A stretch of DNA of 32,886 nucleotides. Origin: Candidatus Melainabacteria bacterium (GTDB taxonomy: Bacteria > Cyanobacteriota > Vampirovibrionia > Obscuribacterales > Obscuribacteraceae). The position numbers and the translations under genes were made by a program. The notes beneath the pieces are model-generated. The model was not told the origin of the DNA. It saw only the letters and a program-made list of their open reading frames with translations, and did not search any database. Shown piece after piece: positions 13,866-21,937 of the stretch. Within the stretch, counting starts at the first letter, position 1. The number at the start of each line of letters is the position of its first letter. The stretch spans positions 505 through 33,390 of the forward strand of contig PLZS01000034.1 of the NCBI GenBank assembly GCA_003153555.1. The letters are read 5' to 3'.

Positions 13866-15881
13866 GTGATGACAGAAATCGAAAGCACTCCACTCAAGAC
13901 CGGCACTGTACCTTGCCCTAAGTGTGGGCTAGAGCTGGATGCTGGTGTACCCGTGTGCCCGAATGATGGCACAAAGGTTTTGATTACACCGGGCGTTGGC
14001 GAATTATTTGAAAACAAATATGAGTTCCTAGAGCGCCGAGCGGCTGGTGGCATGGGTGTAGTCTTCAAAGCAAACCAGAAAGCTCTGAACCGTATTGTCG
14101 CCATCAAAGTTCTGAATTCGCAAAACCTAACGGAAACCTCAGTGCGGAGATTTCAGCAAGAAGCTACGGCATTAGCAAAGCTCGAAAATCCAAATCTGGT
14201 CAAAGTTCTCGAGCTTGGCGTAACCGACTATGGACAGATTTACTCTGTCATGGAATTCGTTGATGGGAAAGGGCTTGATGAAGTCCTCAAGGAGCGCGGC
14301 ATTCCTTCTTTGACAAAAGTCCTGAATATTTTCATCCAGGTCTGTGACGCGCTTGAGTATGTGCATAACTACGGAATTTATCATCGGGATTTGAAACCCA
14401 GCAACATCATGCTGATCAATCCCTATGACGAAAATCCCAAAGTCAAACTAGTAGATTTCGGTATCGCCAAAGTCCTTGACCAGACCGAAGGGCACAGCCT
14501 TACTCAAACCGGTGATCTATTTGGCAGCCCACTCTATATGAGCCCTGAGCAAGCAAAAGGTGGCTTGATCGATCGTCGTTCTGATCTTTACTCCCTCGGC
14601 TGCGTCATGTACGAGGTACTGACCTCTGAGCCACCATTCACAGGTCATTCCATCATCGAAGTTTTGATGAAGCATGCAGGTGAGCGACACAAGCCTCTAA
14701 ACGTCGTTACGCCTAACCACAAATATCCAAACGCTTTGGATACGATGATCAGCACGCTGCTGGCTAAGGATCCAACGGACCGATATCAATCAGCCGAAGC
14801 CGTGCGAGCCGAATTGAAAGCATTGTCTAGTCAGCAAAAGAGCTGGTACAACATTTCCTTACCTGGAGTCGAATCAAACAATCAGATCAACCGTATGGGA
14901 AATTTCGCCATCATATTTGGTGCCTTTTCGGTGATTGCAATTGCAGGCTGCCTGATTTTCTTTTTGTTTGCAGACAAGCCAGTCATACAACAAAAGCCCA
15001 AGGCAACCGAAGACATATCAACGGCCGCCACACCTTTAGCTGAATTGGAAGAAGATAAGCTGGCGGAAATGAATAAATATCCCCCAAAAGACTTCACCTC
15101 TACTTACGCGGTTATGGCGCAAAAAAACAAACTAGATTTGAGACTCGTAGCTCCTGATTCTTTCAGATTTCTACGCGATCGAAAAGATTACCAAGTCAGC
15201 GAGCTTCGCGCTTACAAGATTGATGATGCGGGCGTGGCTAGCATTCCTGATTTTCCACTCCACGTTTTGGATATCGGCATGTCAGCGACGACGAAGAAGT
15301 CGATACCACGTATCATCAAATTTCCTTCTCTGATTGAACTGAACCTAAGAGAAATAAAGCTCACTAGTGCGGATTGCCATGAACTTCTCAAGCTAAACCG
15401 CCTTCATGACCTTACCCTTTCAGATTGCGATTTGAACGATGATTGCGTGAAAGAGCTAGCGCGGTTTAAAGATTTAAACATTTTGGAAATAGACCGAAAC
15501 CCTCTAATAACAGACATCGGTGTCCAGTATTTAGCGGCGAATCATTCACCTGTTTACTCACTAGAGCTTGATAGAACCGGTATCACCAACAAATGCGGCT
15601 CGTCGCTGGCAAAACTTTCGGACTTGGAAGACCTCACTCTTTCCAATACAGCTGTCTCAAATTCAATTCTCCCTCAGCTTGCTCAACTTAAGCGTCTACG
15701 CAAGCTGGATTTGAAAGACACAAAAGTGGACGAAGAAGGGCTGGTCACATTTAAGCCCTTCAGACTCTATCGATTGACGCTGCGCTCTCCTCTGTCAGCG
15801 TCTGGCCTAGCCCAGTTTAAGAAAAACAATCCGCATTGTCTCGTTTTTCCAAACGACGAACAATCGGCGGAACACCATTAG
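13866..15881 (+). CDS. Transmembrane Ser/Thr protein kinase with N-terminal zinc ribbon and C-terminal leucine-rich repeats
   Basis: The product has 671 residues. The start is GTG 13866 or the adjacent ATG 13869; no good ribosome site is visible. Residues 15-35 form a short ribbon (CPKCG at 17-21, CPNDG at 31-35; only three Cys). The kinase domain spans about 52-320: glycine loop A59-A-G-G-M-G64 with the first Gly replaced by Ala, Lys81 in VAIKV, Glu99, HRDLKPSN with Asp175 and Asn180, DFG at 197-199, and MSPE. These residues predict an active Hanks-type kinase. Residues 347-369 are one membrane helix. After a linker, about residues 450-660 hold leucine-rich repeats (LIELNLREIKLT, LHDLTLSDCDLND, LRKLDLKDTKVD). 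The inferred topology is a cytoplasmic kinase with an extracytoplasmic LRR sensor. The gene lies 41 bases after the DAHP synthase gene and 70 before a secreted TPR gene. Confidence 0.93.
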   Translation: MMTEIESTPLKTGTVPCPKCGLELDAGVPVCPNDGTKVLITPGVGELFENKYEFLERRAAGGMGVVFKANQKALNRIVAIKVLNSQNLTETSVRRFQQEATALAKLENPNLVKVLELGVTDYGQIYSVMEFVDGKGLDEVLKERGIPSLTKVLNIFIQVCDALEYVHNYGIYHRDLKPSNIMLINPYDENPKVKLVDFGIAKVLDQTEGHSLTQTGDLFGSPLYMSPEQAKGGLIDRRSDLYSLGCVMYEVLTSEPPFTGHSIIEVLMKHAGERHKPLNVVTPNHKYPNALDTMISTLLAKDPTDRYQSAEAVRAELKALSSQQKSWYNISLPGVESNNQINRMGNFAIIFGAFSVIAIAGCLIFFLFADKPVIQQKPKATEDISTAATPLAELEEDKLAEMNKYPPKDFTSTYAVMAQKNKLDLRLVAPDSFRFLRDRKDYQVSELRAYKIDDAGVASIPDFPLHVLDIGMSATTKKSIPRIIKFPSLIELNLREIKLTSADCHELLKLNRLHDLTLSDCDLNDDCVKELARFKDLNILEIDRNPLITDIGVQYLAANHSPVYSLELDRTGITNKCGSSLAKLSDLEDLTLSNTAVSNSILPQLAQLKRLRKLDLKDTKVDEEGLVTFKPFRLYRLTLRSPLSASGLAQFKKNNPHCLVFPNDEQSAEHH

Positions 15882-15951
15882 GCGAGCAGCAGACGGCCAC
15901 ACAAGACATTCACATCTCTTATGTAAGATGTCCGCAAACAAGGATTCACGC

Positions 15952-16899
15952 ATGAGACTTTGGCGCACTGCGAAAGTGTTAATTCTAATGGCAGCCGTTG
16001 TCGGCGGCACAAGCGCACATGCATCTAACTTGATTGAGGAAGGTAAGGAACACTTCAAAGCGAGGCGTTTCTACGCGGCTGAAGATTGCTTCAATCGAGC
16101 TTCCCAGACCGATCCGCAAAATCAACTGATTCATTATTATTTGGGTCAAACTCTTGAGCAGTTATACGACGCGAAAGCGGCAAAAGCGGCTTATACAGAT
16201 TGCTTCCGAATAAATCCTTTCAATGAACAGGGCGTAGCTGCAAAACAAGCGTTAGTCCACTTAAGTGGACGCGTGGAAGCCGAGGCACATGCGCCAGTGG
16301 ATGACGTGAAAGTGACAGCAAAGACAATTGAGATGATTAATCGGCAAGTTGCTGATGGACAAGCCCGATACGTTCGCTGGGGAAATTCAAATTCGGCACA
16401 CGCGATAAGCATCGGCAATATGTCTGCAGCGAGAATGGGCTACGATGCGCAAATGTCTTTAAGAGGTGTCCGCAGAGGTGGCCGCCTTTACGATTACGGT
16501 GGCGGCAGAGATGTTAGCAACAGCTCAGAGATTCGCAGCAGTTGGATTAGAGCCGATGCACAGCGCGAAGCGTTGAAGCATCAAATTGCCGCGGTGCAGA
16601 GCTGCCGCGAACTTGCCGCGTCTGCGGCTAATCTAGAGGCATTGATTGCTGAAAAGAAGCGCCCCGGTGAAGCAAAACTGCGAGCGCTGGGAACTCAGCT
16701 TTACGTTCGATACTATGGAGATGAGGACCATGAGTCGCCAACGCCACCTCAGGATCCTCCGATAGAATTGAGAGCCACTGAGCTAAGTCTGAAGGGATTG
16801 TCGGGTCTGTCAAAGATTGCCACGAAATCGATGCATACTGAGCCTGAGCCATTTAGTCTTTCACAAGCTGCAGGCTTAGTGTTGCGCTCAAAATATTAG
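15952..16899 (+). CDS. Secreted TPR protein of unknown function
   Basis: The start is placed at ATG 15952 (MRLWRT) because AAGGA lies eight bases upstream and it gives a clean signal peptide ending TSAHAS. ATG 15928 adds eight residues. The mature N-terminus carries two TPR motifs (LIEEGKEHFKARRFYAAEDCFNRASQTDPQ and IHYYLGQTLEQLYDAKAAKAAY...). A middle region rich in Gly/Arg (RGVRRGGRLYDYGGGRD) and a helical C-terminus follow, with no recognised family. It lies directly downstream of the LRR kinase and 19 bases upstream of the next secreted gene, so the three may be co-transcribed. Exported TPR proteins often assemble partners in the envelope; the partner here is unknown. Confidence 0.8.
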   Translation: MRLWRTAKVLILMAAVVGGTSAHASNLIEEGKEHFKARRFYAAEDCFNRASQTDPQNQLIHYYLGQTLEQLYDAKAAKAAYTDCFRINPFNEQGVAAKQALVHLSGRVEAEAHAPVDDVKVTAKTIEMINRQVADGQARYVRWGNSNSAHAISIGNMSAARMGYDAQMSLRGVRRGGRLYDYGGGRDVSNSSEIRSSWIRADAQREALKHQIAAVQSCRELAASAANLEALIAEKKRPGEAKLRALGTQLYVRYYGDEDHESPTPPQDPPIELRATELSLKGLSGLSKIATKSMHTEPEPFSLSQAAGLVLRSKY

Positions 16900-16918
16900 T
16901 GAAAGAGGGGGTAGCCAA

Positions 16919-17698
16919 TTGATTCGATCAGCAATATTCATCGCGGCCGCGTTTAGCATTGTCAGTGCGCAACAGGCATTGGCTGAAACACGCGAAGAGA
17001 ACGCGTTGAGGTTAATAGCCCAAGCAAACAACTTTAAGACGCAAGCATCAAAACTGCACGGCAAAGCAGAAACTAGCATTAACGGCGCCAATCGATTGAC
17101 CGGTGAAGCACACAGCCTGTTGCTCAAAATTGGCTCGCCACAATTTAAGAGCGCAGTGGCGCAGTACAGTGGCGACTTATCACAATTTCGTGAGCACGCG
17201 AATCAATACAATGCACACTTGGTTGATTTCCAAAAGACGATTGGTGAATGTCACGCAGGCGAAGCGGCTTATGAGAACAGCTTGAAAGATTATCAACTGC
17301 ACGTGAACCTATTTCACATTCCAGATTTGGCTAACATCAGACCTCCACATGTATGCGGACAGCTCCATTTATCGCAGTTTCAATCAGCCAAAGTCGCTAA
17401 TTCGCTTAGAAATGATCAGGTGAAAGTTCTCCAGGCCGAACAACAGTTGAACAACGAAGAGTTGAAACTCAGAGCCGCACAATCAGCTGAACTTCTTAAC
17501 TCAAAGAAAGCTGTCAATGCGTCCATTCGCGAAAAACATGAACAAGAGCTAGCCGCGGAATTTGGCAAACTGAAAGAGGAATACGATTTGCTGAAGATCG
17601 AAAACCAGGCAATCGGTGGTGCCAATTCAAAAATCGTTGCGGGGATAGGCGCTTCAACCAGCGTGCAAGCTAAGATCCGAACTCCCGAAACGCACTAG
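16919..17698 (+). CDS. Secreted coiled-coil protein of unknown function, TTG start
   Basis: The product has 259 residues. The start is TTG 16919 with AGGGGG seven bases upstream, only 19 bases after the previous stop, so the two genes probably share an operon. Residues 1-22 are a signal peptide (MIRSAIFIAAAFSIVSAQQALA). The rest is strongly helical and polar, with Ala/Gln/Asn-rich heptad-like stretches. A long C-terminal coiled coil spans about residues 165-230 (QVKVLQAEQQLNNEELKLR, then KHEQELAAEFGKLKEEYDLLK). Cys108 and Cys142 are the only cysteines I noted. An elongated periplasmic spacer or scaffold is plausible, without family support. Confidence 0.75.
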   Translation: MIRSAIFIAAAFSIVSAQQALAETREENALRLIAQANNFKTQASKLHGKAETSINGANRLTGEAHSLLLKIGSPQFKSAVAQYSGDLSQFREHANQYNAHLVDFQKTIGECHAGEAAYENSLKDYQLHVNLFHIPDLANIRPPHVCGQLHLSQFQSAKVANSLRNDQVKVLQAEQQLNNEELKLRAAQSAELLNSKKAVNASIREKHEQELAAEFGKLKEEYDLLKIENQAIGGANSKIVAGIGASTSVQAKIRTPETH

Positions 17699-17864
17699 TC
17701 GGCGTTTGGATTGAATCGGTGAATTGGCTTAAGCGCGCAATCTCTGCCCAAGGCGCCAACTAAGCAGCTGCGTTGCAATTGATCACGAGAGTGGATTTCA
17801 AACTGTGCGAGCAATGAACTAGAGTAAGATCAAATGCTCGATTGTGTAGTTGGAGAATCACTGA

Positions 17865-18716
17865 ATGATCAGACATAAAGTCCGCGAGACGGCTGCGGCA
17901 CTTCTATTATCGGTATCAGCGTTCGTTCCAGCTGTCTGCGAAGATGCAAAAACAACGCCGTCCAATTCCGCGAACACGAGCACAACCACTAGTTCGGTCC
18001 AAGCACGTGAAAATAAAGTTGATAGCAATGCCAAATCAACAGCAACAACATCATCATCATCAACGGAAACAACCACAACCACAACGACATCGCCGCTGCC
18101 ATCAGATCCTCCCAAACCGTCGTCTGCCAGCGATTTGCCGGACCACATAACGCCATCTTGGGCAACGCCCCCTGCGGTGCCCGCAAAAATAATTCCTGTA
18201 AAGCCAAAGGAGAAGCCCGCTCCAGCTGCACAGGCAGCCGCCGTCAAACTCTACACGGCTCGCAAATTTGCACCTGCCGCCGCCCAATTTGAGAAGTTCA
18301 TCAAGGATGGAAGCGCTAACGTTGACACACACGCGTATTTGGCTTATTGCGAATACAGTCAACGTCACTATACAAAGGCTCTTAGACAATTTGACTGGGT
18401 GGCGAAGAACACGCCGAACAATTACAAGCTACGAACAAGCGCCGAAACATCGAGTGCACTATTGCGTTCTCAAATGAGCGGCATATGCCCCAATCAATGC
18501 TTGAAACCTAACGACCCTCGTTGGCAGCGAGATGGAAACGGGCAGCGAATGATTAAATGGTCCATCACAGATGGGTGGGTTGGTGTCAACGATCAACACA
18601 TAGGTCAAATAGTGGTCTTTCGAAACGGTACGATCGTTAATCTAGGAACGTGTCCAACCTGCGGCGGTACCGGGACTGTGACACCACTTCGAGATGGCGA
18701 CCCAGTACCCAAATAG
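17865..18716 (+). CDS. Secreted protein with Thr-rich linker, TPR-like core and CxxCGGTG zinc-type motif
   Basis: ATG 17865 follows TTGGAG with a 9-base spacer. A signal peptide (MIRHKVRETAAALLLSVSAFVPAVC) is followed by about 75 residues of low-complexity Ser/Thr/Pro, including a run of Thr. A TPR-like pair occupies about residues 120-190 (AAVKLYTARKFAPAAAQFEKFIKDG, then YLAYCEYSQRHYTKALRQFDWVA). The C-terminal part holds CPNQC (about residue 206) and ends with CPTCGGTGTVTPLRDGD. CxxCxGxG is the repeat unit of DnaJ-type zinc fingers, here present once together with the CxxxC, enough for one four-Cys site if the protein folds that way. A single such half-finger in an exported protein is unusual. 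Function unknown. Confidence 0.8.
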   Translation: MIRHKVRETAAALLLSVSAFVPAVCEDAKTTPSNSANTSTTTSSVQARENKVDSNAKSTATTSSSSTETTTTTTTSPLPSDPPKPSSASDLPDHITPSWATPPAVPAKIIPVKPKEKPAPAAQAAAVKLYTARKFAPAAAQFEKFIKDGSANVDTHAYLAYCEYSQRHYTKALRQFDWVAKNTPNNYKLRTSAETSSALLRSQMSGICPNQCLKPNDPRWQRDGNGQRMIKWSITDGWVGVNDQHIGQIVVFRNGTIVNLGTCPTCGGTGTVTPLRDGDPVPK

Positions 18717-18790
18717 TCCTGCACCGTAGATGGTGCTAAGCAGTAGGGTTGCTGGATCAAGTGAGCAGTAAACATGCGAGGGCACTGTCG

Positions 18791-20092
18791 TCACGACTTA
18801 TGAATGATGAAAAAGCGAGTGATGTCTTTTCTACAATTCATGACGCTCTCATTGAACTGGCTTATTAAGGCTGAAGCCAGTAGGCGATAAGAATGGACAT
18901 CTTTAGGATCAAGATAGATGGCTTTACGATAATCATCAATTTCATTCCGATGATTCTGCAATTTGCCCCATGCCCATCCACGATGTCTATAAAAGCATCC
19001 ATTTTGGGAGTTTAGTTTTATAGCAATATTGCCATCAGCAATACCTTTCTCATATTGTCGAAGCTGACTATAAGCCCATCCGCGATGGGCATAAGATTCA
19101 GGATTATTAGTTTCCAAATTAATCGCGACACTAAAATCATCCACTTCATTTTGGAAATGCTTCAAGTTGCCGTGGGCTAAACCACGGTTGTAATAGGAAT
19201 CGGTGTCAGTCGGATCTAACTTTATAGATTCTGTGTAATCATCTATCGCATTCTGATACTGACCTAACTTGTCGAAAGACCAAGCGCGGGTAAAGTAACT
19301 ATTCGCTGCCTTTGGATCCAAATTAATAGCGCTGTCACAATCTTTGATCGTTTTCTCGTACTGTTTAAGCTCTCCATAGACGTATCCTCGTATGCTATAC
19401 GCTGCTGTGTCTTTGGGATCAAGGCGTAATGCCTGAGTGCAGTCATCGACTGCGTTTTGGTATTGTTTCAATCCTTCGTAAGCGTGTCCACGGTGGCGAT
19501 AAACCGATGCGTCCCTTGGATCGAGACTAAGAGCTTTATTGAAGTCATCAATTGCGAACTGGTAGAGTCCAAGCTGTCCATAAGCCCATCCACGATTGCC
19601 ATAAGCATCAACATTTTTAGGCTCAAGCCTTATTACAACAGTGTAGTCATTAATTGCCTTTTCATATTCGCCCGAAACGGCGTATGCAAGGCCCCGATCG
19701 TAGAAGTTCAATGCATAATTAGGCTCAAGCTTTACAGCCTGACTGTAGTCATCAAACTCCTGCACGTGCTGTTGGAGGTAGCCGTGGGCAATCGCACGAT
19801 ATCTGTACGATCCCGCTGTCGTAATATCTAACTCGATTGCCTTATTACAATCTTCAATAGCCTTATTGTATTGCTTTAGATTGACCAAGGCCGACGCACG
19901 AGTGGCATAAGCCGCGCTAGTTGGATTTGCCAAAATGTCTCTATCGCTTTTGGCGACTTGTCTAAGATATTCAACTTGAGGCAGTTGAGATAAGCGATTT
20001 GAATCATCAGCCAAAGCTGACAGAGTTCCTGAAGCAATGACAACAATAAATAGTGCAATAGCCCGTTGGGTTGATTTCACAAGTTGTTCCAA
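18791..20092 (-). CDS. Secreted TPR-repeat protein (about ten repeats)
   Basis: The product has 433 residues. The frame opens at TTG 20092; GTG 20080 is an alternative, and neither has a strong ribosome site. A signal peptide (hydrophobic core IALFIVVIASGTLSALA) is followed by ten clear 34-residue TPRs and a partial eleventh. The consensus is 'Y..RG.AY..LKQY..AIDDY..AI.LDP.d', seen for example in YGNRGWAYGQLGLYQFAIDD. The repeats fill almost the whole mature protein, so it should form a superhelical binding scaffold in the periplasm or outside the cell. It lies 147 bases after the ClpX-type zinc finger gene on the same strand and converges with the gene ending at 18716. Confidence 0.9.
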   Translation of the reverse strand: MEQLVKSTQRAIALFIVVIASGTLSALADDSNRLSQLPQVEYLRQVAKSDRDILANPTSAAYATRASALVNLKQYNKAIEDCNKAIELDITTAGSYRYRAIAHGYLQQHVQEFDDYSQAVKLEPNYALNFYDRGLAYAVSGEYEKAINDYTVVIRLEPKNVDAYGNRGWAYGQLGLYQFAIDDFNKALSLDPRDASVYRHRGHAYEGLKQYQNAVDDCTQALRLDPKDTAAYSIRGYVYGELKQYEKTIKDCDSAINLDPKAANSYFTRAWSFDKLGQYQNAIDDYTESIKLDPTDTDSYYNRGLAHGNLKHFQNEVDDFSVAINLETNNPESYAHRGWAYSQLRQYEKGIADGNIAIKLNSQNGCFYRHRGWAWGKLQNHRNEIDDYRKAIYLDPKDVHSYRLLASALISQFNESVMNCRKDITRFFIIHKS

Positions 20093-20239
20093 CTAGATTT
20101 CACCAGTGTAGAGCGCAACCTACTTCTCAGCAAGTACAAATGCGATCTGGGCAAGCTTTTCGTTCTGGTAAACGGGAGCCAATATTCGGGACTAGCCAGT
20201 CCACGACACTATTTACATTCGCTTTTTCAAACGCGGAGT

Positions 20240-20425
20240 TCAGTTGTTCGACACATCAGGCAGCTTAGGCTGCTTTGGAATTCCTGGTGTGGACTCGTCA
20301 AAGGAGGCCAAGGTGTCACGAAATTTTTTGACACACTGATCGCAAATGAAAGCGTCCTCTGCTTGAAAGAGCTTCTTCACTTGCTTCTTCTCCTTCTTAC
20401 AGAAAGAACAAACTTCATCCATCAT
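20240..20425 (-). CDS. Stand-alone ClpX-type C4 zinc finger protein (61 aa)
   Basis: Residues 5-35 match the N-terminal zinc-binding domain of the unfoldase ClpX: CSFC (Cys6, Cys9), a KKQVKKLFQ stretch, then ICDQC (Cys28, Cys31). The usual ClpX form is CSFCGKsq.eV.kLI.....yICdeCv. No AAA+ ATPase domain follows; the protein ends after a 25-residue Pro/Ser-rich tail. The start is ATG 20425 (a second ATG follows at once), behind GAGG with a 10-base spacer. In ClpX this domain dimerises and binds substrates and adaptors such as SspB, so a free copy could act as an adaptor or competitor; that is inference. It precedes the TPR gene on the same strand. Confidence 0.85.
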   Translation of the reverse strand: MMDEVCSFCKKEKKQVKKLFQAEDAFICDQCVKKFRDTLASFDESTPGIPKQPKLPDVSNN

Positions 20426-20779
20426 GTGTAAATAACCTCGCAAAGGAAAGAGAGTTAGATTTGAGAGAGAACAGGATTGCGTGGTGCTCGATGACATTGG
20501 GACCTTGCAAAGAATAAATTCACCACTTTGAAGTATACAACCCGTGGTTCAGAGCGAGTTGAAAACCCGTGTTCAGGGCGGGTTGAAAACCCGCGCTCCA
20601 TTTCTGAGCACCTCGTGATTTCATCTTTATTTTCAGCAATTTGTCGCACCTTGAAAACGAAAGTGCGCTATCTTTCGAACACACTGGCACCGGCTTAAGC
20701 TAATACTGTCTATCACTACCGGCATTAGGGTGCGCAATTTGCCCATCCGCATTGAAGATTTGTTAGGCGAACCTACATC
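20426..20779. other. Divergent intergenic region between zinc finger gene and xdhC-like gene
   Basis: About 350 bases with no convincing gene. It contains the 24-25 base tandem repeat at 20541-20608 and must hold the promoters for both flanking genes. I could not assign -35/-10 boxes with confidence. Confidence 0.5.
20541..20608. repeat. Tandem 24-25 base hairpin-like repeat
   Basis: Unit 1 (20541-20565) starts CCCGTGGTTCAGAGCGAG, and unit 2 (20566-20589) starts CCCGTGTTCAGGGCGGG. Both end in GTTGAAAA. A partial third unit starts CCCGCGCTCCA at 20590. GCGGGT-TGAAA-ACCCGC (20579-20595) can fold as a 6-base stem. The layout resembles REP-type palindromic arrays that sit between genes. It lies about 115 bases upstream of the zinc finger start on the minus strand. 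Confidence 0.65.
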
Positions 20780-21937
20780 ATGAGTGAAATTGACGACATA
20801 CTCTTCCTCCATGATCAAGTTTCAAAAGGGAAGGAAAAATTCGCGTTAGCTACGGTGATAAGCACTTCTGGACCTTCATACAGAAGCCCTGGCGCTCGCT
20901 CGCTAATAGTTGAAGATGGCACTTTCCGTGGTGGTCTGTCAGCGGGATGTCTTGAAGCTGATATTGCTTGCCGGTTGGATGGCGACATTAAGCCGTTTCT
21001 CGTTGAGTATGATTTATCGACCGAAGACGATGTGCGTGGTTTTCCGTTCGGCTGTGGTGGCACCGTTGTGATTTTTGTTGAGCCTTTGCCAAATGATTCA
21101 GCACTGAATGCTGTGCGCTGGCTCGCCGAACTGCAAGAACCGGCAGTCCTGATTACTGTGATCAAAATTCAGGAGCCTGTGACAATCCACGACACCTTTG
21201 CTTTGACCGTAGGCGCGCGGTTTGGAATAACCGCCTCAGGAGTTAACGAGTTTCAGGGCGGGTTTTCTTTTTCGGACGTTGAACGGCTTTGCTTGGCGAT
21301 GTTTGACTCTAAGAAAAACAAGGTTACAGCCGTACAGCGAACCAATCAGCACGTTCGAATATTCGCTGAGTACTATGAACCTGCTATCGACATCTGCCTA
21401 TTTGGCGATGGTGAAGACGCGAGATTTTTGGAATCGTTTGCGACGAATGTTGGCATGAATGTTCGTCGATTCTCAAGACAACAAATTCGCTTAAGCACCG
21501 CTCTGCTTGCCGAAATACCCAGTCTGCAGAGTGCATACACCATAGTCATGACACACGATTTGAATCTTGACGCCAAAGTGCTTGGACAAGTGTCCGCAGC
21601 GATGCCACCATATCTAGGTGTGATGGGCCCACGTGCACGTACAAAGCGGATTTGCAATGGGCTTGGTCTGGACTTCCAACACCTGCTGGACCATACAAAT
21701 TTGTATTCGCCGGTCGGATTAGACATGACTGCAGAAACTCCTGGAGAGATTGCGCTTTCAATTTTGGCGGAAATACAAATCGTCGCTCGCAACCGGAAAC
21801 CCGGTCATCTGCGCGATTCGTCAGGAGCCATTCACGAGCGTGGACAGTCGCCAGTTGCTAATCCATTGTTGAACGCCAACTGTGGTGGCGAGGATTGCAT
21901 GGACTTTGAAAGTAAAGAGACGCCAGTCGTTGTCTAG
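20780..21937 (+). CDS. xdhC: XdhC/CoxI-family molybdenum cofactor maturation factor
   Basis: The product has 385 residues and is cytoplasmic. The N-terminal XdhC_CoxI domain is clear: FALATVISTSGPSYRSPGARSLI, then GGLSAGCLEADIA and FPFGCGGTVVIFVEPL, with Cys-containing segments (SAGCLE, GCGG). About residues 200-345 form the Rossmann-like C-terminal domain (DICLFGDGEDARFLESFA, then YIVMTHDLNLDAKVL-type and YLGVMGPRARTKRI segments). By family knowledge XdhC binds molybdenum cofactor, promotes its sulfuration and inserts it into xanthine dehydrogenase-type enzymes. The last part (about 345-385) is a variable tail. The next gene, a MocA-like nucleotidyltransferase, overlaps the stop codon, which supports a shared role. 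No molybdoenzyme subunit is in the window. Confidence 0.9.
   Translation: MSEIDDILFLHDQVSKGKEKFALATVISTSGPSYRSPGARSLIVEDGTFRGGLSAGCLEADIACRLDGDIKPFLVEYDLSTEDDVRGFPFGCGGTVVIFVEPLPNDSALNAVRWLAELQEPAVLITVIKIQEPVTIHDTFALTVGARFGITASGVNEFQGGFSFSDVERLCLAMFDSKKNKVTAVQRTNQHVRIFAEYYEPAIDICLFGDGEDARFLESFATNVGMNVRRFSRQQIRLSTALLAEIPSLQSAYTIVMTHDLNLDAKVLGQVSAAMPPYLGVMGPRARTKRICNGLGLDFQHLLDHTNLYSPVGLDMTAETPGEIALSILAEIQIVARNRKPGHLRDSSGAIHERGQSPVANPLLNANCGGEDCMDFESKETPVVV

Noticed and set aside
17858..18247. 129-codon minus-strand frame rich in Val/Asp
   Set aside because: It is antisense to the Thr-rich linker of the secreted protein; the composition is explained by the low-complexity coding strand.
18721..18737. 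Stem GCACC-N6-GGTGC between convergent genes as a terminator
   Set aside because: Only five base pairs and no T-run on either strand.
20084..20431. 115-codon plus-strand frame
   Set aside because: It runs antisense through the ClpX-type zinc finger gene, which has clear cysteine motifs on the other strand.
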